Under the pieces are notes generated by a model that was given only the letters and a program-made list of their open reading frames with translations, searched no databases and had not been told where the DNA came from. A stretch of 64,000 bases of DNA, taken from the NCBI RefSeq assembly GCF_041261445.1, contig NZ_JBGCCU010000035.1, positions 1 through 64,000 of the forward strand. Reading direction: 5' to 3'. The stretch is from Catenulispora sp. EB89. Its GTDB lineage: Bacteria; Actinomycetota; Actinomycetes; Streptomycetales; Catenulisporaceae. Shown here in pieces: positions 8,569 through 17,748 of the stretch (within the stretch, counting starts at the first letter, position 1; each line of letters starts with the position of its first letter). Position numbers and translations under genes: made by a program.

Positions 8569-10245
8569 GTGTTCCAACGTCGGGGGACCACTGCTGTCGC
8601 CGTCTTGGACGAGGACACGCAGTCGGGTTCGGAGACAGGTGTGCTGCGCGTCGGCTGGGAGCGGTCGACGCTGATCCTTCTCGGGGTGGCGGCGGCGATC
8701 GGGGTCGTCTTTCCCTTTGTCGTCTCGGCGTGGACCGGCAGCTTGTCCATACCGCACAACGACAGTTGGTGCTTCAGCCGCGCTATTGAGATCTTTGCGC
8801 GGACCGGGCGCGTCCATCTGTTCAACTGGAACTCGATGGCGTTGGTCGGCCTGTTCATACCTCTGTGGAAGGCGGGGCGCTGGATCCTGGTGCAGGACGC
8901 TTATGTCGGCGTCCTCGCGGTCGTCGCGCTCGGGGCCGTCTTCGACATCCTGCGTGCGGTCGGGGGGCGCCGGCGTGCTGCGGTTGGCGTCCTCGTGCTG
9001 GTGTGCTGGCCCGGCTTCGGGTTGCTGTCCTCGTCGTTCATGACGGACATTCCGGCGCTGGCGGCCGTGACGGTGACGCTCGCCATCGGGCGGCGGGCGC
9101 TCGATCGGGCGTCTGTTCCGCTCTTCCTGGCCGCGTCGGTGGCGGGGTTCTGGGGCTTCACCATTCGCGAGCAGGCCATCGCGGCCATCGTCGGTGTGTA
9201 CGTGGCGGCGCTCTGGAAGCGGGATCTGCTGCGGCCTGCCAAGCTGGCTTGGTTGCTCGGCTTCGGTGTGACGATGGCGGTCGGGGCGCTGGCCTTCGAG
9301 CATTGGCGCCGTACCGTGCCCAACGCCGAGCCGCCGGTGGTGACCCTCGCGCGGTTTCCCGGCTGGCACTACGTGCTCTTCACTGCTGCCGGCGGCTGGC
9401 TCTACCTCGCGCTCGTCCTGAGCCCTGTGGTGGTGTTGACGGCGCGGCCGTGGGCCTGGTCGCGGCCGGTGCAGGGGGTCTCGGTCGTCGCATTCGTCTG
9501 GTTCGCCTACGAGGTCTACCGGGGCACGGTCGCCCTCCCGCAGAACTACCTGCAGCTCAACGGTGCCTACAGCCCGGCGTTCCTCGGCTCGCGCCCGGAC
9601 CTCTTCCCCCGGCCGATCTGGGACCTGCTGCTGCCGCTCGGCTGTCTGTCCAGTGCGCTGCTCATCGGCTTGGTGCTCTCGCGCGTCCGTGCGCTCCGTA
9701 AAGAAGTGCTCGTATTCGCGGTGCTGACTGCGGGCTCCATCATGCTCGAACTCGCCGAGCACTGGATCCTCTTCGACCGCTACCTGCTCCCGCTCGCCGT
9801 GCCGCTCCTGGCGATCGCGCTCGATCGCAGCGAGCCGGTCGCTCGGCCCCGTATCCCGCTCGCCGCGCTCGTCGGCGCGCTCGTGGCCAGCGTTACCGGC
9901 TTGCTCACGGCCAACGCGCTGACCTTCGACGCGGCTACCTGGCACGCCGCGCAGTCGATCGTCGCCGGCCGGCAGGCCTCCGCCGAGCACGTCGACGCCG
10001 GCCTCGACTGGACGGCCTGGTACTCGCCGGACGGGATGAAGGCGATGGACCCGAACGCCGAACCCGGCATATACGTGAAGAGCGCGGGACTTGGACACGA
10101 TCACCCGTGCTACGTCGTCGCCTCGAGTCCGCAGCGGCAGGCCGGCTGGACTCTCGACGCGACTCCCGAATACCGCCGCTTCGGGTTCATGGGCCCCCAG
10201 CAGTCGCTGTACGTGTACCGGACGGCTGAGACGGTCTGTCACTAG
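8569..10245 (+). CDS. Polytopic membrane protein, GT-C glycosyltransferase-like
   Basis: The 558-residue product starts at GTG 8569 after GGGAGG. It has about ten membrane segments. The first is followed by an external loop with an Asp (SIPHNDSWCFSRAIEIFART) and then FNWNSMALVG. That layout (TM1, loop with catalytic-type Asp, amphipathic helix) is typical of GT-C enzymes of the PMT/ArnT/RgtB group that use polyprenyl-phosphate sugars. A soluble C-terminal part of about 110 residues ends ...QQSLYVYRTAETVCH. The substrate is unknown. A small membrane protein gene follows after 55 nt and may be co-transcribed. Confidence 0.7.
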   Translation: MFQRRGTTAVAVLDEDTQSGSETGVLRVGWERSTLILLGVAAAIGVVFPFVVSAWTGSLSIPHNDSWCFSRAIEIFARTGRVHLFNWNSMALVGLFIPLWKAGRWILVQDAYVGVLAVVALGAVFDILRAVGGRRRAAVGVLVLVCWPGFGLLSSSFMTDIPALAAVTVTLAIGRRALDRASVPLFLAASVAGFWGFTIREQAIAAIVGVYVAALWKRDLLRPAKLAWLLGFGVTMAVGALAFEHWRRTVPNAEPPVVTLARFPGWHYVLFTAAGGWLYLALVLSPVVVLTARPWAWSRPVQGVSVVAFVWFAYEVYRGTVALPQNYLQLNGAYSPAFLGSRPDLFPRPIWDLLLPLGCLSSALLIGLVLSRVRALRKEVLVFAVLTAGSIMLELAEHWILFDRYLLPLAVPLLAIALDRSEPVARPRIPLAALVGALVASVTGLLTANALTFDAATWHAAQSIVAGRQASAEHVDAGLDWTAWYSPDGMKAMDPNAEPGIYVKSAGLGHDHPCYVVASSPQRQAGWTLDATPEYRRFGFMGPQQSLYVYRTAETVCH

Positions 10246-10300
10246 ACCATCCGGGACCCCGCTCGCGGCTACGATGCAGGTCGATCAAGGGAGGGCGTCG

Positions 10301-10582
10301 GTGTCGCCTATTTACGAAGCTGGGAAGGCCACACAGTTGCACGGTCGAGGAACCGGTGCCATCGTCCTGGCGATCAGCGTGATCGCGCTGCTGTTCTGTG
10401 TCGCGGTCGCCGCCAACTTCCGCGGGTTCGCCGGCCGAATGCCATGGCGCGGACGCTCGTCCGACCCGGAGCGCCAGGCATTCGTGGTGACGTGGAATCG
10501 AGTGGGCTGCGGCGTATTCGCCGTGGTCGCTCTGGTCACCCTCATCGACGGCGTTCGGCTCATCGCCACGGGATCGATGTAG
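10301..10582 (+). CDS. Small membrane protein, two TM segments
   Basis: The 93-residue product has hydrophobic segments at about residues 20-38 (GAIVLAISVIALLFCVAVAA) and 68-84 (CGVFAVVALVTLIDGVRLIA), separated by a basic loop. The GTG start follows GGGAGG at good spacing; an in-frame ATG at 10274 is possible but has no clear ribosome binding site. No family was recognised. It lies just behind the GT-C-like protein and could be its partner; no function can be given. Confidence 0.6.
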   Translation: MSPIYEAGKATQLHGRGTGAIVLAISVIALLFCVAVAANFRGFAGRMPWRGRSSDPERQAFVVTWNRVGCGVFAVVALVTLIDGVRLIATGSM

Positions 10583-10677
10583 ACCCCACCGATCAACCGG
10601 AACACGCTCGCGCACGGGCTCAGCCTCGACGGGGTACGGCAGCGGCGAGCGGCGTGGGCTCGCCGCCCATCTGCCTA

Positions 10678-11085
10678 CTAAGAAGCAGTCATCACAGCGT
10701 CGACGAAATCCGCCGGCGGCAGATACCCGTGCCGCTCGACGTAGTGCGTGATCAGCACCGGCGCGTGGTACCACCCGCGCGGACCCTCGATGACGATCTC
10801 CCCGTTGCCCAGCGCACCGGCGTCTCTGAGCGCCGTGAACAGGGCGGGACCTGAGATCAGGCCCTGTTCTCTGAACTCGGCGACGCAGAAGTCGCAGGGG
10901 TGTGAGCCTCGGAACTGGTTGACCGGGTTCGCACGCAGGATGGCCAGTCGTTCGATGGCCTCGTCCTTGAGTGGGCCCGTGGGGAACGGGTGCGGGGCGG
11001 CTAGCCAGCCGATGTTCAGGTGTGGTTCGCCGTCGTCTTCGAGTTCGGTGTAGTCGTACGCGCTCAGGTCGGCGTAGTAGGTCAC
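10678..11085 (-). CDS. Candidate immunity protein for the RHS toxin
   Basis: The 135-residue protein starts with TYYADLSAYDYTE, contains NIGWLAAPHPFPTGPL and a CDFC motif, and belongs to a group of small actinobacterial proteins sharing the TYYADLS start (DUF7919-like by recall). The GTG at 11085 overlaps the RHS stop as GTGA, so it is translationally coupled to the toxin gene. A six-codon longer ATG form is possible. An immediately downstream, coupled small gene is the standard place for the cognate immunity protein of a polymorphic toxin. The immunity role is inferred from position only. Confidence 0.7.
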   Translation of the reverse strand: MTYYADLSAYDYTELEDDGEPHLNIGWLAAPHPFPTGPLKDEAIERLAILRANPVNQFRGSHPCDFCVAEFREQGLISGPALFTALRDAGALGNGEIVIEGPRGWYHAPVLITHYVERHGYLPPADFVDAVMTAS

Positions 11086-14000
11086 AGCGCCACCTCTCGG
11101 CACACTGCCATGTGGCAGACTCCCTTGATCTTACCTTCGTCGAACAGCTCCGACAGGAGTTTGGGCTGGTCGACAGTGGTCGAGCCGCTCATGATCTTCA
11201 GTTCGTCGGGCGGGCCGATGATGTAGTTCGGTATTCGTTCGCCCGGGCCGTAGGTCTGGACCGGCATGACGTCGCGGGCGCCGCGTTCGATCTTGGTTCC
11301 GACCGAGTCGTCGAGTTTCTCGCCGTGTTGGACGTAGAAGTGCAGGTAGGTGCCGTCCGGCACGGTCGTGAAGCCGTCGGGGGTGTTGTACCAGCCGTGG
11401 CCGGCCACGACCTGGCCGCCGTCGGGGCGTCCGCCCGGGGTGATGCTCCACGGCCGGTCGCGGCCGGGGCGCGGGTCGCCCTTGCCGCGCAGGTCCAGGG
11501 CGTCCAGGCCGAGCGGGTCGGCGCCGATGAGGGGGTTGGGGACGTAGCCGTGCGGGTCCGGGGCCGGGGCCAGGCCCAGCGGGTCCGCGGTGAGGTAGCG
11601 GCCGGTCTCGGGGTCGTAGAAGCGGTGGTAGTTGTAGTCGAGGCCGGTTTCCTCGTCGTGGTACTGGCCCGGGAAGCCGATGGGGCAGTCCGTGTCGGGG
11701 GTACCGCCGCCGAACGCGGTTCCGGCGCGCCGTCCGTCGCCGCCGCGCCAGGGGACGCTGCCGTCCTGCGCCACGAGTTCGGTCGGGGTGCCGACCAGGT
11801 CGGCGATGATCGCGAAGAACCGGGCGTCGATCTCCTCCTGCGGGGCCTCGGGGGCCCGGCGGACCTGGTCCTGGATGAGCGGTGTGAAGCTGCCCGGGCC
11901 GTACTCCCAGGTGGTGACGGTGCTGGCGGCTGCGTCCGTCCCGATCTGCAGGGTTTCGGCCAGCCGGCTCTGGTCCCAGACGAAGCGCGTCTGCCGGACG
12001 ACCTCGTCGCCGACCACCAGTTGCTTGGCGATCCGGCGCCCGAGGGGGTCGTAGACGTTGCGCCAGTGCTCGCCGCTGGGCGTCACCGTCTCGACGAGCC
12101 GGTCGAACGCGTCGTACGAGTACGTCCAGACCTTGCTGCCGCCGGAGAGCAGCTTTCGCACGGCCTTCACACGCCGACCCTGCTCGTCGTACTCGTAGCG
12201 GGTTCGTCCCGCGCGGCTCAGCAGGGTCCCGGCGTAGACGCGCTCGCCGGCGACCGCGTCCTGCGAACCGTGGCCGTCGCCGCGATCCGAGCTGCCGCGG
12301 TCCGGGCTGTCGCGGTCCCGGCTGTCCGCGGCGTGCGCCAGCCGTCCGTCGCCGTCGTAGGCGTACGTCTCGGTCCAGGTCGCGGCGTGGACGGCGGTGA
12401 CCCGGCCCATCCGGTCCAGCGCGAAGCGCTTCTCGCCGGTCATCGAGTCGACGACGGAGGTCGGCACGCCGTCGGCGCGATACGTCCACGCCCGCTCCAG
12501 CACCGGGGCCGCCGGATGGCCGGTGCCGGTGCCCGTACCAGAACCAGCGCCGGAGCCGCGCCCACCGTCCGCGAAAAGCCGCTGCGCGGCCAAGCGCCCC
12601 CGCTCGTCATAGGACATGGCCACCGTGGCCGCCGGGCTCAGCCGGCGCGATGTCTCCCTGCCGGCCGCGTCGAACCCGAACGCGATCGGTGCCGCGCCGT
12701 CGCGCTGCAACGTCAACGGACGGCCCGCGGCGTCGTAGCGCCACTGGACCCGGTGTCCGGACGGCGTCGTGCGCTCGGTGCGCCGGCCGACAGCGTCGAA
12801 CGCGGTGGCCAGGACCGCGCCGTCGAGGATCTGGGACACCGCGCGGCCCAGTCCGTCGCGGATGAACTCCACTTTGCTGTGCGCGTTCTCGGCACGTGCC
12901 AACCGGCCCGCGGCGTCGTAGCCGTACTCCACGCGGTTGCCGGCCTCGTCGTGCTGCCGCACCACCCGGCCCATCCGGTCCCGGCTCAGCTCGACGATCT
13001 GGCCCACGCCGTTGCGCCGGCGCAGGAGCTGGTTCGCGGCGTCGTGTTCGTACTGGAGGATCCGCCCGTTGAAGTCGGTCTCGGAGACCAGTCGGCCCGC
13101 CGGGTCGTAGGAGTACGACCAGGGCCGGCGGCCGGGACGGGACACCGTGGTGAGCCGGGTCTGGCTGTCGTGGGCGAACTCGTAGCGGGTGCCGTCGGCC
13201 TCGACGCGGGCCCGGACGGTGTGGAAGGGCCCTGGTTCGTAGCGGGTGAGGCCGCCGGCCGCGTCCTGGTGGCTCAGCAGTTCCCCGTCCGCGTCCCATT
13301 CCCACCGCTCGGCGCTGCCGTCGGGGAACCGCTGCCAGGCCGGCCGCCGCGCGACCGGGTCCCAGCCGGTCTCGGTCCGCGCGCCGGTGGGATCGACGAC
13401 CTCGACCAGCCGGCCGAAGGCGTCGCGGGTGGCGCGCCAGGACGAGCCCAGGGCGTCGGTCACGGCCACCGTGACGCCGGCCGTGTCCACGTCGTAGCCG
13501 ACGGTGTGGCCCAGGGCGTCGGTGACCGAGCGGAGCGCCCCGGTCTCGTCGAAGCCGTAGCTGGTCACGACGCCCAGCGGGTCGCGGACCCGGACCAGGT
13601 TCCCGCGCTCGTCGTAGTGCTGGAGCCATTCGGCGCCGTCCGGTTCCAGCACCCGGACCGGCCGGCCCCGCTGGTCGTACTCGGTGGTGAAGGCCGCACC
13701 GTCGGCGAGCTCCATCCGCACCACGTTCCCCGCGGCGTCGCGGACCAGGCGGGTGACCGCGCCGAGCGGATCGGTGTAGCTCAGCATCCGGCCGAAGGCG
13801 TCGTTCTCGATGGAGGCCACGTTGCCCAGCGGGTCCGTGGTCCGGCTCAGGTGGCCGCTCTCGTCGTAGTGGAAGGTGGTGCGCGCGCCGAGGGAGTCGA
13901 TGACGGTGGTGGTCCGCGGCTCTTCGTCGTAGACGAAATCGGCGGACAGATAGCCGCCGGCCCCGGTGCCGCGGATGACGCGGCCGGCTTCGTCGTATTC

Positions 14001-15677
14001 GTACTCGTAGCGGTATCCGGAACGGTTGATCCAGGCCCGGATGTGGTCGTTCTCGTCGTGCTCGTAGCGGTAGGGCACGTCGGCCGGGTCCAGGACGGCC
14101 GTGAGCCGGCCCTGCTCGTCGTACCGGTACCCGGCCACCAGTTCGGCCGCTTCGGCCGCTCCGGCCGACGTGCCCGTGACCATCCACAGGGCCTTGATAC
14201 GCGGACCCGAACCGGTCGTCTCGGTCTGGACCCGGACGTGGTACCCGCCGCAGTGCCGGACGTCGGTCGGGACGCCGGCCGCGTCGCGGTCGACGTCGAT
14301 CCGGTTGCCGTGGCGGTCGGTGACCGCTGTCAGGCTGCGTATATGCCCGTTCTCGCCGGTGACGTGGACGACCGCGAAATGGTGGGTCAGCCCCGACGTC
14401 CGATCCGCGACCCGGATCTCGTCCGCGCCGCGGTCCCAGGTCAGCTCCCAGCGCGCGCCGTCGGCGGGCAGCACCGGCTCGTCCCCGGTCGGCAGCGGGT
14501 AGCGCAGTATCTGCGCGTCGTCGCCGGCGAACCGGATCCCGTCGGCGGCCACGGCGACCCGGATGTCCAGGGTGGACGACCAGCCCGGTCCGAACGAGTG
14601 CCCGGTGAGGTACCCGGAGGAGTAGGAGCGGCGCAGCACCAGCGGCAGCGTTCCGGGCAGGCTCAGGTCGGTCTCGGCGGTGATCATCCGGCCCGAGACG
14701 ACGTCGACCGGGTCGGCCGCGCCCACCGCGTCCTTGTTGCCGCGGGCGGCCAGCTTCTCCAGCATCGGGCCGCCGAACTTCTCCAGCGCCTTGCCGCCGA
14801 GGTAGGCCCCGGCGAGCATGCCGGCGTCCAGGAGCGCGTCGCCCCAGTGGCCCTGCATCGCGTCGCCGGCCATCTGCATCACCGAGCCGGCCAGCGCGAC
14901 GAGGTTGTCGGCCTCTGCCAGCGCGGCGGTGACCACGTCCACACCGGGGATCCAGGAGGTGGCCAGGGCGAGGATGTCCAGGATCGGTGCGATCTCGCCG
15001 GCGATGTCCGCGATCTCGCCGCCGATGTCGGCCAGGGCCGCGCCGACGTGCTCCCACCAGTGTTTGTTGTGGATGCCGTCAGACTGTGCGTGGCCGATCG
15101 CGCCGGCGCAGGCTTTGGCGGCGGTGATGCGGTCGTCGTGCGCTTGGTTCGCCTGGGCCGTCAGCGCGGCCATATGGGCCTTGGCGTTGGTCAGGTTGGT
15201 CTGGGCGGTGTTGTGCGCGGTTTGGGCGTCGGTGACGGCTTGCGGGTTGGGGCTGGCGGCGTGGTTCTGCTGCGCGGTCTTCAGATCGGCGGCAGCGGTG
15301 TTGGCGGTGGTGGTGGCGCGTTGCAGGTCGGCGTTGGCGTCCTGGGCCTGACGCAGGGCACTGTCAGCCTTGGACTGCGCCGCCTGTAGCAGCGGTGCGT
15401 AGGCGTTCAACGCGTCGGAGGCTTCGCTGTAGGACGTATAAAGCTTCTGCAGCCGCCCCGGCAGCGGACCGAACTGGTCCTTGAAGGCATCAGCGGTCTG
15501 ACCCACCCACTGCATCGCAGTCGCGTCGGAACCGAAGCTGTTCAGACTCCGGTACGCCGCCTCCACGTCGTGCGCGAAGTCCCCGAACTGCTTCGCCAAC
15601 GCCTGCACCGACTCCACCACACCCGGAGTCGGATCCCCATCCAGCCCCAGAATGTCCCACCCCGTTGGACGTGCCAT
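11082..15677 (-). CDS. RHS/YD-repeat polymorphic toxin with Stv-like C-terminal domain
   Basis: This 1531-residue protein has a WXG100-like helical head (residues 1-100), an Ala-rich coiled coil (100-200) and a hydrophobic Gly/Ala helical stretch (220-310). A DUF6531-type start (DPVDVVSGRMITAETDLSLP) leads into about 900 residues of RHS/YD repeats. The core closes with RYLTADPLGLAPAP ... GADPLGLD near residue 1390. The variable tip (last 140 residues) has GHGWYNTP, GTYLHFYVQHGEKLDD, PNYIIGPPDELKIMS and CHMAVCREV, resembling the putative adhesin Stv domain on many actinobacterial secreted proteins. No Sec signal is present; the WXG head suggests export by type VII secretion (inference). The chemistry of the tip is unknown. 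Confidence 0.85.
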   Translation of the reverse strand: MARPTGWDILGLDGDPTPGVVESVQALAKQFGDFAHDVEAAYRSLNSFGSDATAMQWVGQTADAFKDQFGPLPGRLQKLYTSYSEASDALNAYAPLLQAAQSKADSALRQAQDANADLQRATTTANTAAADLKTAQQNHAASPNPQAVTDAQTAHNTAQTNLTNAKAHMAALTAQANQAHDDRITAAKACAGAIGHAQSDGIHNKHWWEHVGAALADIGGEIADIAGEIAPILDILALATSWIPGVDVVTAALAEADNLVALAGSVMQMAGDAMQGHWGDALLDAGMLAGAYLGGKALEKFGGPMLEKLAARGNKDAVGAADPVDVVSGRMITAETDLSLPGTLPLVLRRSYSSGYLTGHSFGPGWSSTLDIRVAVAADGIRFAGDDAQILRYPLPTGDEPVLPADGARWELTWDRGADEIRVADRTSGLTHHFAVVHVTGENGHIRSLTAVTDRHGNRIDVDRDAAGVPTDVRHCGGYHVRVQTETTGSGPRIKALWMVTGTSAGAAEAAELVAGYRYDEQGRLTAVLDPADVPYRYEHDENDHIRAWINRSGYRYEYEYDEAGRVIRGTGAGGYLSADFVYDEEPRTTTVIDSLGARTTFHYDESGHLSRTTDPLGNVASIENDAFGRMLSYTDPLGAVTRLVRDAAGNVVRMELADGAAFTTEYDQRGRPVRVLEPDGAEWLQHYDERGNLVRVRDPLGVVTSYGFDETGALRSVTDALGHTVGYDVDTAGVTVAVTDALGSSWRATRDAFGRLVEVVDPTGARTETGWDPVARRPAWQRFPDGSAERWEWDADGELLSHQDAAGGLTRYEPGPFHTVRARVEADGTRYEFAHDSQTRLTTVSRPGRRPWSYSYDPAGRLVSETDFNGRILQYEHDAANQLLRRRNGVGQIVELSRDRMGRVVRQHDEAGNRVEYGYDAAGRLARAENAHSKVEFIRDGLGRAVSQILDGAVLATAFDAVGRRTERTTPSGHRVQWRYDAAGRPLTLQRDGAAPIAFGFDAAGRETSRRLSPAATVAMSYDERGRLAAQRLFADGGRGSGAGSGTGTGTGHPAAPVLERAWTYRADGVPTSVVDSMTGEKRFALDRMGRVTAVHAATWTETYAYDGDGRLAHAADSRDRDSPDRGSSDRGDGHGSQDAVAGERVYAGTLLSRAGRTRYEYDEQGRRVKAVRKLLSGGSKVWTYSYDAFDRLVETVTPSGEHWRNVYDPLGRRIAKQLVVGDEVVRQTRFVWDQSRLAETLQIGTDAAASTVTTWEYGPGSFTPLIQDQVRRAPEAPQEEIDARFFAIIADLVGTPTELVAQDGSVPWRGGDGRRAGTAFGGGTPDTDCPIGFPGQYHDEETGLDYNYHRFYDPETGRYLTADPLGLAPAPDPHGYVPNPLIGADPLGLDALDLRGKGDPRPGRDRPWSITPGGRPDGGQVVAGHGWYNTPDGFTTVPDGTYLHFYVQHGEKLDDSVGTKIERGARDVMPVQTYGPGERIPNYIIGPPDELKIMSGSTTVDQPKLLSELFDEGKIKGVCHMAVCREVAL

Positions 15678-16032
15678 TCCCCCGAACCCCCCATGTCAAG
15701 GCACTCATCATCGATGCGGCTGACCGCGACGGTCGCCAAGCCTACCGGCCGGTCGGCGGTCCCGGACCCGGGGTACATCACCACCGGGACGGCCCGGAGC
15801 AGTTCTTGGAAGGACTTCGCGCGCGAAGCAACAAATGCAAAGATTGCATAAAGTCGCGACCGCTCGTCGAATCCCGTGCATTCAACAGCGATCCGCTACG
15901 ACCTACTACTACGACCGGCATACGGCGCCGGTCTGGCGGGTTTCAGCCATCGTCCATCCGGCCTTCGAGTGCTCCAGTACCCTGGCGCTCCGATCATTCC
16001 GGGAGGACGGCGAGCATTGGGGATATCAACGA
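15678..16032. promoter_or_regulatory. 355-bp divergent region between RHS and APC permease genes, with two palindromes
   Basis: No gene is evident. Two inverted repeats stand out. CTTCGCGCGCGAAG is a perfect 14-bp palindrome at 15815-15828. ATGCAA-AGA-TTGCAT is at 15835-15849, in a locally AT-richer stretch. They lie about 185-220 bp upstream of the permease start and 140-170 bp upstream of the toxin start, so they could serve either gene. No matching regulator is obvious nearby. Confidence 0.35.
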
Positions 16033-17748
16033 ATGACCACTGACCAAAAGGCGAAGGCATCCGCGCGAAAGGCTTCTGACGCCGCGCGTGATCCCGACCG
16101 CATGGGTCTGGTGGCGCTGATCGCGCTGGCCGCCGGCGGGATGATCGGCTCGGGGTGGATGCTGGGCGCGTACCACGCGACCCAGACAGCGGGTCAGTGG
16201 GCCTGGGTGTCGTGGCTGCTCGGCGGCGTCTTGATGACCGCCATCGGCGTGGTCATGGTGGAGCTGGGCCGGCATCGGGCGGAGAACGGGGGGTTGGTCT
16301 TCTGGCCGCTCAAGAGCAGTGGTCCCTTGATGACCATCGCCGTCGCGGCCGCGCTGTGGGTGTTCTACGCGCTGAATCCCGCTACTGAGGCGGCCGCCGT
16401 GGTTCAGGCGATGGGAAACAAGTCGCTCTACGACTACGACCCCGTGCACCCGGGGCCGACGACGGCGGGTCTGTTCCTCTCCGGCGTACTGATGATCCCC
16501 ATCGTCGGTGTCACCTTGCTGGGTTTCCGAGTGATACGGACCTCGACGGTGTGGCTGACAGCCTTCAAGGTGTTCGTCCCCGTCTCGGTCATCGTCCTGC
16601 TGTTCGCGTCCGGCTTCGACGCCCACGGAGTCGCACAGCATTCGGTGGCACAGGGCCACAGCGTGATCCGCGCCATTGTGAGTGCCCTGACAAGCGGCGG
16701 CGTCATCTATGCCTACATAGGCTTTCAGGGCCCATTGGACTTCGCGGGCGAGGTGAAGGACGACGGACGCTTCAGCGAAGCGGCCAGGCTGAAGATCGCG
16801 GTGATCGGCACACTCGTCGCCACGACTCTCCTCTACACCCTGCTTCAGGTCGTCTATCTGGGGCACACCGGCCGCTCGTTCGTCAATCTGGAGTCGCCGT
16901 ACACGAAGTTCGCCGCCGGCATCGCGATCACCGGAACCGCGGTCGCCATCCTGGTCAGGATCGACTCGATCGTGTCCCCGGCGGGAGCGGGAGTCTTGTT
17001 CGCGCTGCTGTTGTCGGAGGAGGTCGAGGCCATGAGCCGGGAAGGCCTGACCGATACGCGGCTGGCCACCGTGGAACCGCGCTTGTGGCCGCGGGGTCCG
17101 AGGAGGCACTGGCCGATCCTGGCCCTGAACCTGGGCATCGGGTGGCTGGAGCTGGCGTTTTTCGGCGGCGACTGGGTGACCATGGTCACCGCTAGCAGCA
17201 TCTTGACGCTCTTCGTCTATGCGATGCCGGCTGCGTCGTTGCTCGCGTTCGCCAAGTTCCACCGCGACTACCCGGATCCGGAGAAGCCGGGCTATTTCCG
17301 GGTCGGGTGGGGCACGCAGTCGGCTGCCTGGTTCGGGTTCGTGGGGGTGACGGAAGTGCTCTTCTGGGCGGGGTGGACTGTGATGTGGCGGGCAGCGCTG
17401 CTGCTTACCGCCGCGACCCTGTTGCTCCTGGTGCTTCCGCGGCTGTCCAGATATATCGAGCGCTTCCAGCTCTATGAGGCCGACAACCCTTGGACCCAGA
17501 AATCCGCCCGTCCGGGATTGCTCGTACTGGCGCTCTATTTGGCATCCATTCTGCTCCTGAGCCGGCTGGGAATGTCATCATCTCACCATCCCGTCGTCAG
17601 CGCGCAGGTGGGAAGCATCCTCGCCGCACTGGTCGGAATCACGGCGTTGGCATTGCTCCGGCACTACTCGGCCAGGTACCAGGAACGGGAGATTCTTCCG
17701 AGCGGCCGGAAAGTGCCCCTACAGCCGGGGAAGAACCTCGCGGGCTAG
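16033..17748 (+). CDS. APC-superfamily amino acid permease
   Basis: The 571-residue membrane protein has about twelve TM segments. It opens with the APC first-helix signature (GLVALIALAAGGMIGSGWML), followed by ...WVSWLLGGVLMTAIGVVMVE and a conserved sixth-helix region (IYAYIGFQGPLDFAGEVKD). It is a proton- or sodium-coupled importer or exchanger for amino acids or related amines; the substrate cannot be told. The ATG at 16033 was chosen because the upstream in-frame residues run through the intergenic palindromes. Its last 30 bp overlap the end of the converging helical-protein gene of the caspase operon, so the two transcription units collide there. Confidence 0.85.
   Translation: MTTDQKAKASARKASDAARDPDRMGLVALIALAAGGMIGSGWMLGAYHATQTAGQWAWVSWLLGGVLMTAIGVVMVELGRHRAENGGLVFWPLKSSGPLMTIAVAAALWVFYALNPATEAAAVVQAMGNKSLYDYDPVHPGPTTAGLFLSGVLMIPIVGVTLLGFRVIRTSTVWLTAFKVFVPVSVIVLLFASGFDAHGVAQHSVAQGHSVIRAIVSALTSGGVIYAYIGFQGPLDFAGEVKDDGRFSEAARLKIAVIGTLVATTLLYTLLQVVYLGHTGRSFVNLESPYTKFAAGIAITGTAVAILVRIDSIVSPAGAGVLFALLLSEEVEAMSREGLTDTRLATVEPRLWPRGPRRHWPILALNLGIGWLELAFFGGDWVTMVTASSILTLFVYAMPAASLLAFAKFHRDYPDPEKPGYFRVGWGTQSAAWFGFVGVTEVLFWAGWTVMWRAALLLTAATLLLLVLPRLSRYIERFQLYEADNPWTQKSARPGLLVLALYLASILLLSRLGMSSSHHPVVSAQVGSILAALVGITALALLRHYSARYQEREILPSGRKVPLQPGKNLAG

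Noticed and set aside
8290-10242. 650-codon - strand frame opposite the GT-C-like gene
   Set aside because: It is rich in charged residues and His/Arg/Asp, typical of the antisense of a hydrophobic protein gene.
10971-15389. Very long + strand open frame (1472 codons) opposite the RHS gene
   Set aside because: It is antisense to a clear RHS protein and its translation is Gly/Val/Arg/Ala-rich without motifs; high GC leaves such shadow frames open.
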